A stretch of DNA of 32,328 nt from Streptomyces corallincola (GTDB taxonomy: Bacteria; Actinomycetota; Actinomycetes; Streptomycetales; Streptomycetaceae): contig NZ_JAHRXF010000060.1 in assembly GCF_019104725.1 (NCBI RefSeq), positions 1 through 32,328 on the forward strand. The letters run 5' to 3'. Below the pieces are notes generated by a model. That model was not told where the DNA came from and ran no database searches. It saw only the letters and a list, made by a program, of their open reading frames with translations. A program made the position numbers and the translations under genes. How positions within the stretch are numbered: position 1 is the stretch's first letter; each line of letters begins with the position of its first letter. Of this stretch, positions 23,850 through 31,184 are shown in pieces.

Positions 23850-24359
23850 CTACTCGGGGACCGTGAAGTACCGCGCCAGCGCCGGGACGACGTCCGCCTC
23901 CGCGACCCGCCCGTCCCCGTCGGTGTCGAGCGCGGCGGCGACGGCCCCTGCGGCCTCGGCCGGTACGTGGAAGACGGCCAGCACCCGCGTGGTGTCCGCC
24001 ACGCTCACCCCGCTCCCGTCCGCCGCCGCGACCGCCAGCGCGGCGTGCAGGAACGGCCGCGCGATCTCCGCGAACCGTTCGGGGTTGTCGCGCAGCCGCT
24101 TGACCGCGCCGGTGACGAACTCCTCGCGGGTGATGCGCTGGTCGCCGTCCCGGTCCGCGATGCCCGCCATGCCCTGCCAGAACGCCTCGGCGCCCGCGTA
24201 CAGTTCCTGGCCGCGTCCGGAGCGCGCGGGGACGCCGAACTCCGCGAGCAGCGCCTTGGCCGCCGCGCTGAAGTCCTCGCGGTCGATGTACCCGTTGCCG
24301 TCCTGGTCGAAGGCGGCGAACCGGGCGGCGATCCTGCGCTCGTACTCGGTACCGGTCAT
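23850..24359 (-). CDS. Calerythrin-like EF-hand calcium-binding protein
   Basis: This 169-residue protein has four EF-hand units. Loop 1 (D18-D29, DQDGNGYIDRED), loop 2 (D69-E80, DRDGDQRITREE) and loop 4 (D145-D156, DTDGDGRVAEAD) carry the calcium ligands. Loop 3 (about 112-123, AADGSGVSVADT) lacks the first acidic ligand and is probably inactive. Loops 1 and 4 end in Asp rather than Glu at position 12, which may lower affinity. Size and layout match the sarcoplasmic-type calcium-binding proteins known from Actinobacteria such as calerythrin, used as buffers or sensors. GGAAGG lies about 11 bases before the ATG. It follows the STAS gene by 83 bases on the same strand, perhaps in one transcript. 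Confidence 0.9.
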   Translation of the reverse strand: MTGTEYERRIAARFAAFDQDGNGYIDREDFSAAAKALLAEFGVPARSGRGQELYAGAEAFWQGMAGIADRDGDQRITREEFVTGAVKRLRDNPERFAEIARPFLHAALAVAAADGSGVSVADTTRVLAVFHVPAEAAGAVAAALDTDGDGRVAEADVVPALARYFTVPE

Positions 24360-24442
24360 GGTGGTCGGGCCGCCTTCCGTAGGGGGTACGGGCTCTCGGG
24401 CAGGGGTACGTGCCGGGGCGGGGCCGGGGTTCACCGGGCGGC

Positions 24443-24823
24443 TCAGGCCGAGAGCGGGTCCGCCTCGTCGTGCACCGCCGCCTCGATGTCCGGGCGCACG
24501 TCGAAGAGGCGCCGCACGCCCAGCGCGCCCAGCACCCGGTTGACGTGCGAGCCGTCCTCGGCGCCCCGGTCGGGCAGGATCAGCCGCAGCCGCCCCTGGC
24601 AGGAGCGGATCAGCCGCCGCGCGGCGATCAGCACGCCGACCCCGCTGGAGTCGCAGAAGAAGACGTCGGAGAGGTCGAGCACCAGACTGTGATGGCCCTC
24701 GGCGACCACGTCGTGCACGCGCTGGCGCAGCGCCGGTGAGGTCATCAGGTCCAGTTCGCCGGAGACCCGGAGCACGGCCCAGTCGCCCCGCTCGTCGCCG
24801 GTCACTCCAAATGTCACGGCCAT
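24443..24823 (-). CDS. STAS-domain anti-sigma-factor antagonist
   Basis: This 126-residue protein is a single STAS domain of SpoIIAA/RsbV type. The phosphorylation loop is FFCDSSGVGVL with S59/S60, and strand VLRVSGELDLMTSP precedes it. In its active form such a protein binds an anti-sigma kinase and frees the sigma factor; phosphorylation of the loop serine switches it off. An RsbW-like kinase is encoded 1.2 kb downstream and a sigma factor lies divergently upstream, though that sigma factor has its own overlapping zinc-finger partner. GGAGAGG immediately precedes the ATG. The C-terminal tail (HDEADPLSA) is short and acidic. Confidence 0.9.
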   Translation of the reverse strand: MAVTFGVTGDERGDWAVLRVSGELDLMTSPALRQRVHDVVAEGHHSLVLDLSDVFFCDSSGVGVLIAARRLIRSCQGRLRLILPDRGAEDGSHVNRVLGALGVRRLFDVRPDIEAAVHDEADPLSA

Positions 24824-24845
24824 GCCTCTCCGCTCGCCGGATCAT

Positions 24846-25169
24846 GGAACCGCCCGGTCAGGGAAGCAGTCCCTACGCCTCTGTCCGCGCGGCTGCCCAG
24901 CGGCCGTTCCCTGAAACTTAACGGAAGAAACCGTTCCCGATCGCCAAGGGTCTTGTTTCGGTCACTGTCGATCCGGTTCGATCACATCAGGACACCCGGT
25001 CGCGTGAAGCTTATGTGAAGGAGCCCCTATCACCTGCGGCGTCCCCGGGGGCGCACATTGACACAAAGGGGCGTGCGCTGTCGGTGGTGCCGACTACATT
25101 CGAGGGTGCGGGGCCGAGACGCTGGACCGAGACGCCGGACACACCGGGCACGAGCGAGGGGAGGGGCAC
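24846..25169. other. Divergent region between the STAS gene and the sigma-factor gene
   Basis: In 324 bases I see no gene. The minus strand carries GGGAACG twice, 28 bases apart (24904-24910 and 24932-24938 on the plus strand as CGTTCCC), similar to the GGAAC -35 of ECF-type promoters and pointing at the STAS gene. On the plus strand TTGACA at 25058-25063 looks like a -35, but no matching -10 sits 16-18 bases on. GAGGGGAGGGG before 25170 is the ribosome-binding site of the sigma gene. Confidence 0.5.
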
Positions 25170-25859
25170 ATGGCGCAGAAGGACCTGACACCCCGTGGGG
25201 ACCGCAAGATGCAGCAGCGGCTCGCCCGCGGCGAGGCCGCCGCGCTCGGCGAACTGTACGACCGCTTCGCCTCACTGGTGCACAGCCTCGCGCACCGCGT
25301 CCTCGGCGACGAGCAGGCCGCCGACGCGGTCACCCGCGAGGTCTTCGCGCACGTCTGGGAGCACCCCGAGACCTACGACCCCCGCCAGGGCCAGCTGCGC
25401 TCCTGGATCGCGGCGGTCACCAACCGGCTCGCGGTACGGCGGCTCCGGGCCACCGAGACCGCCGCCCTCCTGGGCAACGCGTACGACCCGGCGGACGGCG
25501 GCACACCGGCGCACGGCACCGGTGACCGGTACGACACCGACCCGTACGACAGCGGCTACGGCGCGGCCACCGTCCCGTACGACTCGGGTCCCCACGGCGC
25601 CGACGCGCCGGAGACGCTGGAGCGGAAGGTGCGCCGCGCCTCGGTCGCCGCCCGTGCCGACTACATCGTGCACTCCATGCCGACCCCGCTGCGCGAGGCG
25701 CTCGAACTGGCCTACTTCCAGCGCCGCGACTACCGCCAGACCGCCGCCGAACTCGGCGTCACCGAGGACGAGGCCCGCCGACGGCTCCGCCTCGGCCTCC
25801 AACTGCTCTCCTCCGCCCATGACTTCGGCACCTGGCAGGGGTACGGGGGTGCGGTGTGA
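25170..25859 (+). CDS. ECF-type RNA polymerase sigma factor
   Basis: This 229-residue protein has region 2 at about 25-92 (LGELYDRFASLVHSLAHRVLGDEQAADAVTREVFAHVWEHP) and region 4 at about 160-215 (MPTPLREALELAYFQRRDYRQTAAELGVTEDEARRRLRLG). The linker between them is unusually long, about 100-150, and rich in Tyr, Asp and Gly with YDT/YDS repeats. It directs RNA polymerase to its own promoters; the regulon is unknown. Its stop overlaps the GTG of the next gene (GTGA), and that gene encodes a zinc-finger anti-sigma-like protein, the normal partner arrangement. The ATG at 25170 has a strong GAGGGGAGGGG ribosome-binding site. Confidence 0.9.
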   Translation: MAQKDLTPRGDRKMQQRLARGEAAALGELYDRFASLVHSLAHRVLGDEQAADAVTREVFAHVWEHPETYDPRQGQLRSWIAAVTNRLAVRRLRATETAALLGNAYDPADGGTPAHGTGDRYDTDPYDSGYGAATVPYDSGPHGADAPETLERKVRRASVAARADYIVHSMPTPLREALELAYFQRRDYRQTAAELGVTEDEARRRLRLGLQLLSSAHDFGTWQGYGGAV

Positions 25860-27181
25860 ACGGCGGCCCCGAGGAGTACGACGACTACGGCGAACGGGAC
25901 CACGGCAACGGGGCCTGCGGAGACGGCCGTTCGAGCGAGCCGGTGCGCCATCCCCTGGCCCGGCGCGGGCGTTCACCGCTGATACCGCTGCCCCGCGCCT
26001 CGGTGGAGGACGGCGACCGTCCGCTGCCCGGTCTCGCGGAGCTGGGCGAGCTGCTGCCGGTGGCGCTCGACCTGTCGCACGACGTCCTGAAATCGCTGCT
26101 CGGCGCCTGGGCGCTGGCCGCCTGTTCGGTGGCGGAGACGGCCGCCGTCGAGATCCACCTCGGCTCCTGCGGCACCTGCGCCGAGGAGGCGCGGCGGCTG
26201 CGCGAGGCGGTCGGTCTGCTGCACCAGCCGGAGAACCTGGACCTCGACCCGGCGCTGCGCACCCGGGTCCTGGAGAGCTGCCTCACCCGCCGCCCGCCGC
26301 GCATCCCGGTCCCCGACTGGGCGGTGCCGTACGACGCGGAGACCGCCCGGCTGGACGCGCTGCTCCAGGACTTCGGCGAGGCGGAGTGGCGGGCGCCGGT
26401 GCGGCTGCGCTGGTACGACGGGGACGTCCCGGCCAGCCGTGGCACCACGGTCGCCGGGGTCATCGCGCATCTGCTGGCGGTGGACGGGCTCGTCGCCACC
26501 GCGCTCGGCCTTGAGGACCCGGTGGCCCCGGCTGGCGAGGGGCACCCGGCGGACCCGGCCGGGCGCACCGAGGCGTTCTGGCGCTCCGCCCGCGGCCCGG
26601 GGAACCGCTCCGTGTGGACGCCGTGGCGGGACCAGACCCACGATCTGGTGCGCACGGTCTCCTTCACCGGCAGCACCGCGGGCGGCCTCGGTGTCCCCTA
26701 CGGCGGCTTCGAACTCCCCCTGCACGACGCGATGCTGGACCGCGCCTTCGCGTGCTGGATTCACGCCGAGGACATCGCGGAGGCGGTCGCCTACCCCTAC
26801 GACCCGCCCGGGCCGCGGCACTTGAGCCGGATGATCGAGCTCACCGCGCGCATGCTCCCGGCCGCGCTCGCCGATCGGCGGCTCGCCGGGCGCTCCACGC
26901 CGGGCCGCGCCCCGCACCTGGTCCGCGCGGGCGCTCCGGGACGCAGTGTGCGTCTGGAGATCGAGGGCGCCTCGGGCGGCGAGTGGTTCATCCCCCTGGA
27001 CTCCCCCGCCGCCGTGGGCTCCGCCGATCTGGAGGTGGCCCATGTCGCCCTGGACGGCGTGGAGTTCTGCCGCCTGGCCGCCGGACACGTCCCCCCGGAC
27101 GACGCGGCCGTCGGCCAGGAGGGCGACCGTACCGCCGTCCGTGACGTGCTGTTCGCCACGGCGGGGATGAGCCGCATGTAG
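25856..27181 (+). CDS. Anti-sigma-like protein: zinc-finger domain fused to an MDMPI (mycothiol maleylpyruvate isomerase-like) domain
   Basis: This 441-residue protein starts with a polar, acidic region (1-60), then a ZAS-type zinc-finger helix bundle with HxxxCxxC at H101-C105-C108 (IHLGSCGTCAEEAR). The rest (about 150-430) resembles the DinB-like MDMPI fold: ETARLDALLQDF, TVAGVIAHLLAVDGLVATALG, and a later CWIHAEDIAEAVAYPY segment. MDMPI-type enzymes use mycothiol, the actinobacterial redox thiol, so the protein may read thiol state and release the sigma factor; that is inference. There is no transmembrane helix, so sensing is cytoplasmic. Translation is coupled to the sigma gene through GTGA. 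Its stop converges on the SDR gene 45 bases away. Confidence 0.8.
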   Translation: MNGGPEEYDDYGERDHGNGACGDGRSSEPVRHPLARRGRSPLIPLPRASVEDGDRPLPGLAELGELLPVALDLSHDVLKSLLGAWALAACSVAETAAVEIHLGSCGTCAEEARRLREAVGLLHQPENLDLDPALRTRVLESCLTRRPPRIPVPDWAVPYDAETARLDALLQDFGEAEWRAPVRLRWYDGDVPASRGTTVAGVIAHLLAVDGLVATALGLEDPVAPAGEGHPADPAGRTEAFWRSARGPGNRSVWTPWRDQTHDLVRTVSFTGSTAGGLGVPYGGFELPLHDAMLDRAFACWIHAEDIAEAVAYPYDPPGPRHLSRMIELTARMLPAALADRRLAGRSTPGRAPHLVRAGAPGRSVRLEIEGASGGEWFIPLDSPAAVGSADLEVAHVALDGVEFCRLAAGHVPPDDAAVGQEGDRTAVRDVLFATAGMSRM

Positions 27182-27226
27182 CCGCGCCAACAGGGCTGGT
27201 CCAAGCGCCCGTTGGGGCATCCGTCG

Positions 27227-28006
27227 TCAGTGGACGGAGAAGCCGCCGTCCACGTGGAGCGACTGGCCGGTGACATAGGCGGAGGCCGGGGAGGCGAGGA
27301 ACACGGCCGCCCCGGCGAAGTCGTCCGCGAGGCCGTTGCGGCCGGTCATCGTGCGGGCCGCGAGGGCGGCCACCCGCTCGGGGTCGGAGGACAGCCGTTC
27401 GTTGAGCGGGGTCATGACGAAGCCCGGCACCAGGGTGTTGCAGGTGACCCCGTGCGGCGACCACGCCTCCGCCTGCGAGCGGGCCAGCGATTCCAGCGCG
27501 CCCTTGGAGACGCCGTAGGCACCGCTGTGCACGAACGCGCGGTGCGCCTGCTGCGAGCTGACGTGGACGATCCGGCCGTACCCGCGCTCGGCCATGCCGG
27601 GGCCGAAGCGCTGTCCCAGCAGGAACGGCGCCTCCAGGTTGACCGACATGGTGGCGTCCCACACCGTCTCGTCCAGCTCGTCCAGCGGTGGACGGAGGTT
27701 GATCCCGGCGCAGTTGACGAGGATGTCCGGCTCGCCGAACACCCCGGCCGCCGCCTCCGCCGCCGCGCGGACGCCCGTACGGGTGCCGAGATCACCGGCG
27801 GCCCAGCCCGCCGTACAGCCCTCGGCGGTCAGTTCGGCGGTGACGGCGGCGAGGCGATCCGCGGAGCGCGCGACGGCGACGGTACGCGCCCCGGCGCGCG
27901 CCAGCGCGGCCGTGATCGCGCGGCCGATGCCGGAGCTGCCGCCGGTCACCACGGCCGTCCGGCCGTCGAGGGAGAAGAGGCCGGAGAGGTAGTCGCGTGA
28001 GGTCAC
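27227..28006 (-). CDS. Short-chain dehydrogenase/reductase
   Basis: This 259-residue protein is a classical SDR. It has the cofactor motif TGGSSGIG at 21-28, NCAG at 98-101, catalytic S150/S151, and Y164-x3-K168 (GAYGVSKGA). The motif SVNLEAPF and the late VPGFVMTP and VDGGFSVH complete it. A basic residue (R48) after strand 2 hints at NADP(H). The substrate is unknown; such enzymes reduce or oxidise sugars, ketones or acyl groups. The start is a GTG at 28006, 11 bases after the purU stop, so it is probably translated from the purU transcript. No ribosome-binding site is visible before it. Confidence 0.9.
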   Translation of the reverse strand: MTSRDYLSGLFSLDGRTAVVTGGSSGIGRAITAALARAGARTVAVARSADRLAAVTAELTAEGCTAGWAAGDLGTRTGVRAAAEAAAGVFGEPDILVNCAGINLRPPLDELDETVWDATMSVNLEAPFLLGQRFGPGMAERGYGRIVHVSSQQAHRAFVHSGAYGVSKGALESLARSQAEAWSPHGVTCNTLVPGFVMTPLNERLSSDPERVAALAARTMTGRNGLADDFAGAAVFLASPASAYVTGQSLHVDGGFSVH

Positions 28007-28017
28007 AGGAGGGCCGA

Positions 28018-28899
28018 TCAGGCGAAGACGACCGTGCGGCGGCCGTTGAGCAGGATGCGGCGCTCGGCGTGCCACTTGACCGCGCGGGCCAGCGCCTGGC
28101 ACTCCACGTCCCGGCCGACGGCGACGAGCTGGTCCGGGGTGACCTCGTGGCCCACCCGCTCGACCTCCTGCTCGATGATCGGTCCCTCGTCCAGGTCGGC
28201 GGTGACGTAGTGCGCGGTGGCGCCGATCAGCTTCACGCCCCGGGTGTGCGCCTGGTGGTACGGCTTGGCGCCCTTGAAGCTCGGCAGGAAGGAGTGGTGG
28301 ATGTTGATGATCCGGCCGCTGAGCCGCTTGCACAGGTCGTCGGAGAGGACCTGCATGTAGCGGGCGAGGACGACCAGTTCGACGCCCGCCTCGTCCACGA
28401 CCTCCAGCAGCCGCGCCTCGGCCTGCTCCTTGGTGTCGCGGGTCACCGGGATGTGGTGGAAGCGGATGTTGTACGACCCCACCAGTTCCTCGAAGTCGGT
28501 GTGGTTGGACACCACGGCCGCGATCTCCACGGGAAGCGCTCCGGTACTGGCGCGGAACAACAGGTCGTTCAGGCAGTGCCCGAACCTGCTGACCATCAGC
28601 ACGATCCGCATCCGCTCGTCGGCCCGGTGCAGTTGCCAGTCCATGTGGAAGGCGTCACCGATCGCCGCGAAGCTCGCGCGCAGCTTGTCCAGCGCGACCG
28701 GGGCCTCCGCGGAGAAGTGGACGCGCATGAAGAACAGACCCGTGTCGTGGTCGCCGAACTGCTGGCTGTCCTCGATGTTGCAGCCGGTCATGAACAGGTA
28801 GCTCGACACGGCGTGCACGATGCCCTGCTTGTCCGGGCAGGAGAGGGTGAGGACGTACTGCTCGGCGGGGGCCGCGGCCCGACTGGACTGCTCGCTCAT
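28018..28899 (-). CDS. purU: Formyltetrahydrofolate deformylase
   Basis: This 293-residue protein has an N-terminal ACT domain (about 14-90; VLTLSCPDKQGIVHAVSSYL) followed by a formyltransferase-type hydrolase domain (about 95-285). The catalytic asparagine and histidine are in INIHHSFLPSFKGAKPY (N199, H201), and the aspartate is D237 (DLDEGPIIEQ). PurU hydrolyses 10-formyltetrahydrofolate to formate and tetrahydrofolate, balancing one-carbon pools and supplying formate for purine synthesis. ACT domains usually bind amino acids such as glycine or methionine for control. GGAG just before the ATG at 28899 and a weak GACCCT seven bases upstream leave it open whether the message has a leader. The SDR gene follows closely. 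Confidence 0.97.
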   Translation of the reverse strand: MSEQSSRAAAPAEQYVLTLSCPDKQGIVHAVSSYLFMTGCNIEDSQQFGDHDTGLFFMRVHFSAEAPVALDKLRASFAAIGDAFHMDWQLHRADERMRIVLMVSRFGHCLNDLLFRASTGALPVEIAAVVSNHTDFEELVGSYNIRFHHIPVTRDTKEQAEARLLEVVDEAGVELVVLARYMQVLSDDLCKRLSGRIINIHHSFLPSFKGAKPYHQAHTRGVKLIGATAHYVTADLDEGPIIEQEVERVGHEVTPDQLVAVGRDVECQALARAVKWHAERRILLNGRRTVVFA

Positions 28900-28995
28900 G
28901 CTCCACAGGGTCCCACACCGGCCCCCGCCGACGGCGCGCCGTCCGCAGGGCGGACCACCACGACCGGGGCCGCTCGGACGCAGCCCTACGCGGCC

Positions 28996-29442
28996 CTACG
29001 CGGCCCGCGTCATGATCCGCAGCACCTCCAGGCTGCGCGGCGCCGCCTCCGGGTCGTCCCCGTCGCTCGCCGCCATCCGCACGTGCGCGTCGCGGGCCGC
29101 GCGGACCGCCTCCGGCCAGTCCTGGTGGTCGAGGTACGCGGCGACCGGGGCGTCCGGGCCGACCTGGTGCATGATCCGCAGCACCCGCAGCACGGCGGTG
29201 TCCACGAGGGCCGCCTCCTGGGAGTCCCGGAAGATCGTGCCGACGTACTTCTCCGCCGACCAGTTGTCCAGCCAGGTGTCCTCCACCAGCCGGTACACGG
29301 CGTCGGTGACGTCGCCGTACCCCTCGGTACCGGCCAGCCAGACGTTCCGCTGGAAATCGGGGTCGGAGAGCATGTGCAGCGCGGAACGCACGTTGCTGCG
29401 CCAGCGCCACCACGGCATGTCGTTCAGTGGCATACCGCTCAT
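28996..29442 (-). CDS. Conserved actinobacterial protein of unknown function (SCO4402-like)
   Basis: Read from the ATG at 29442 this is 148 residues. It is a soluble, helix-rich, tryptophan-rich protein (MPLNDMPWWRWRSN; TWLDNWSAEKYVGTIF). The sequence is strongly reminiscent of a family named after SCO4402, conserved in Streptomyces next to purU, with no known function. An in-frame GTG at 29526 would add 28 basic residues, and an ATG at 29433 would remove three. Third-position GC in the added part is lower, so I prefer 29442. There is no signal peptide or membrane segment. Confidence 0.8.
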   Translation of the reverse strand: MSGMPLNDMPWWRWRSNVRSALHMLSDPDFQRNVWLAGTEGYGDVTDAVYRLVEDTWLDNWSAEKYVGTIFRDSQEAALVDTAVLRVLRIMHQVGPDAPVAAYLDHQDWPEAVRAARDAHVRMAASDGDDPEAAPRSLEVLRIMTRAA

Positions 29443-29622
29443 GGTGGCCGAGCGACGGCCGCGACGGGAAGGGTTCTCCGGGTTCTGCTGAGCTCGCACG
29501 GTCATCGATCGTACGTTCTTCGCCACGGACGCCCCACCGGCCCCCGCAATTCACCCCGATGTCACCTCGCGTGAAGCACGGGTCACTCCGGGGTTAGCGG
29601 TGTGAGGGAAACGTGCGGACGC

Positions 29623-30948
29623 ATGACCGGCAGGCGACGCACCCGCAGCACCCTCGTTCCGTTTCTCGACCGGCACGGCAGAGCGACCGCCCTGTCGGCG
29701 GGCGCGCTGGCGGCCGTCGCCGCGCTGACCGCGGGGTGCGGCATCGTGCCGGGCACCTCGGGGGGCGGGGACGGCCCGGTCAGGGTGATGACGTGGGCGC
29801 CGCAGGGCACCGACGCCACCAACAAGCCCGGCATGCCCGCGATGGCCCGCGCCTACGGCCGGTGGATCGACTCCCGCGGCGGTCTGAACGGCCGCAGGCT
29901 GGAGGTCCTGACCTGCAACGAGCGCAACGACAGCGTCGGCGCCGCGCGGTGCGCCCGGCGCGCGGTGGACGAGGGCGCGGTCGCGGTGGTCGGCTCGTAC
30001 AGCCAGTTCGCGGAGTCCTTCCTCGCCCCGCTGGAGAGCGCGGGCATCCCCTACATAGGCGGCTACGGCGTCACCAACGACGAGTTCACCGGACACGTGT
30101 CCTACCCGGTGAACGGCGGGCAGCCCGCGCTGCTGGCCGGGCTCGGCCGGGCGCTCGGCGCCACCTGCGGCCCGGTGTCGCTGGTACGGCCGGACAGCAT
30201 CGCGGGCGACCAGCTGCCGCCCGTGCTGGACGCGGGTCTGAAGGCGGCCGGACACGCGGCGGCCGAGGACCAGCTCGCCGCCGAGGACGCCACCGAGTAC
30301 GGCGCGCAGTCCGACCGCGCGCTGGGTGCCGCGTCGGCCGACCAGGGCCGCAAGGGCTGTGTGGTGCCCGCGCTGGGCGACCGCACCGACACCTTCATGG
30401 ACTCCTTCCGCCGGGCCCGCGCCGACTACCCGTCGGTGGCCACCGCGACCGTGCTGGGCAGCGTGGACCAGACCGTGATCAACGCGACCGGCGGTGCGTC
30501 GGGCCCGTACGAGGGGGCGTACATCACCGGCTGGTACCCGCCCGCGTCGGACATCCGCTGGGACCCGATGAAGAAGGTGATCAACCAGGAGGCGTTCGGG
30601 GACAACAGCATCGACCCCGCCGACGCGGGTGTGCAGACCACGTGGATCGCCTACACCGTGCTGTCGGCCGCCGTGCGGAAGATCGGGGACGGAGACGTCA
30701 CGGCCGACAGTGTGCGCAAGACCCTGGACGACGGGCTGCGGGTGTCCACCGGCGGGCTCACCCCCACCCTGCACTGGCCGTCCGAGAGCAAGCTCGCGGG
30801 CGTCGGCCTCCCCCGCCTGGTCAACGCGGACGTGTCGCTCCAGGTGGTACGGCAGGGTCGGCTCGTCGCCGCCACGCGCACCGCGGGGGCCCGCTCCGAC
30901 GGCACCGCCGACATGACGGCGGTCCTGGAGAACACCGACGTGGACTGA
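29623..30948 (+). CDS. Substrate-binding lipoprotein of a branched-chain-amino-acid-type ABC transporter
   Basis: This 441-residue protein has a lipoprotein signal ending LTAGC with C39 as the lipid site. A type I periplasmic-binding fold (Peripla_BP_6) follows: VRVMTWAPQGTDATNKPGMPAMARAYGRWIDSRGGLNGR with the typical GG.NGR after helix 1, VVGSYSQ, and YIGGYG. It should sit on the outer face of the membrane and bind an amino acid, amide or similar ligand. No permease or ATPase gene adjoins it, so it works with components encoded elsewhere or serves as a sensor. I use the ATG at 29623; a GTG 21 bases upstream is possible. GAGGGAA lies 12 bases before. Confidence 0.85.
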   Translation: MTGRRRTRSTLVPFLDRHGRATALSAGALAAVAALTAGCGIVPGTSGGGDGPVRVMTWAPQGTDATNKPGMPAMARAYGRWIDSRGGLNGRRLEVLTCNERNDSVGAARCARRAVDEGAVAVVGSYSQFAESFLAPLESAGIPYIGGYGVTNDEFTGHVSYPVNGGQPALLAGLGRALGATCGPVSLVRPDSIAGDQLPPVLDAGLKAAGHAAAEDQLAAEDATEYGAQSDRALGAASADQGRKGCVVPALGDRTDTFMDSFRRARADYPSVATATVLGSVDQTVINATGGASGPYEGAYITGWYPPASDIRWDPMKKVINQEAFGDNSIDPADAGVQTTWIAYTVLSAAVRKIGDGDVTADSVRKTLDDGLRVSTGGLTPTLHWPSESKLAGVGLPRLVNADVSLQVVRQGRLVAATRTAGARSDGTADMTAVLENTDVD

Positions 30949-30968
30949 GACACGAACCGGGGGACACG

Positions 30969-31073
30969 CACATGTGCGCGTCCCCTATGGGGCAGGGCCA
31001 CATGGGCCCGGACCACATGTGCGCATCCCACATGGACCCGGACCACATGTGGCGGGACCACATGTGCGCCCAC
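30969..31073. repeat. 15-bp tandem repeat array, seven units, CACATG core
   Basis: CACATG or its one variant CCTATG begins each unit at 30969, 30984, 30999, 31014, 31029, 31044 and 31059, exactly 15 bases apart. Several cores extend to the palindrome CACATGTG. The rest of each unit alternates between GCGC- and CCGGA-type sequences. The array lies 21 bases after the lipoprotein stop. Confidence 0.9.
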
Positions 31074-31184
31074 ACCACACGAACGGGCCGGGCGCCTCCC
31101 CCGGGGAAAGCGCACCCGCCCCCGCCCCGCCCGCCGCCGACCGGTTCGGGAACGCTCAGAGCTGGATCGGCTGGCGCTGCGTGA
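30972..31184 (+). CDS. Possible 70-residue His-Met repeat peptide encoded by the 15-bp array
   Basis: The ATG at 30972 is preceded by GGGGGAC at a workable distance. It opens a 70-codon frame whose first half is a pentapeptide repeat: MCAS, PMGQG, HMGPD, HMCAS, HMDPD, HMWRD, HMCAH. A Pro-rich tail follows. The 15-base period keeps the frame, so the repeat reads as HMxxx throughout, with three cysteines. His-Met and Met-Cys pairs bind copper(I) in other proteins, which makes a metal-handling peptide imaginable. The last 29 bases overlap the convergent gene. It could also be an untranslated repeat: the minus strand of the palindromic units also reads as a Met-Trp repeat. Confidence 0.3.
   Translation: MCASPMGQGHMGPDHMCASHMDPDHMWRDHMCAHTTRTGRAPPPGKAHPPPPRPPPTGSGTLRAGSAGAA

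Noticed and set aside
30969..31073. CRISPR array
   Set aside because: The units are 15 bases with no spacer of constant length and no cas genes. It is a simple tandem repeat.
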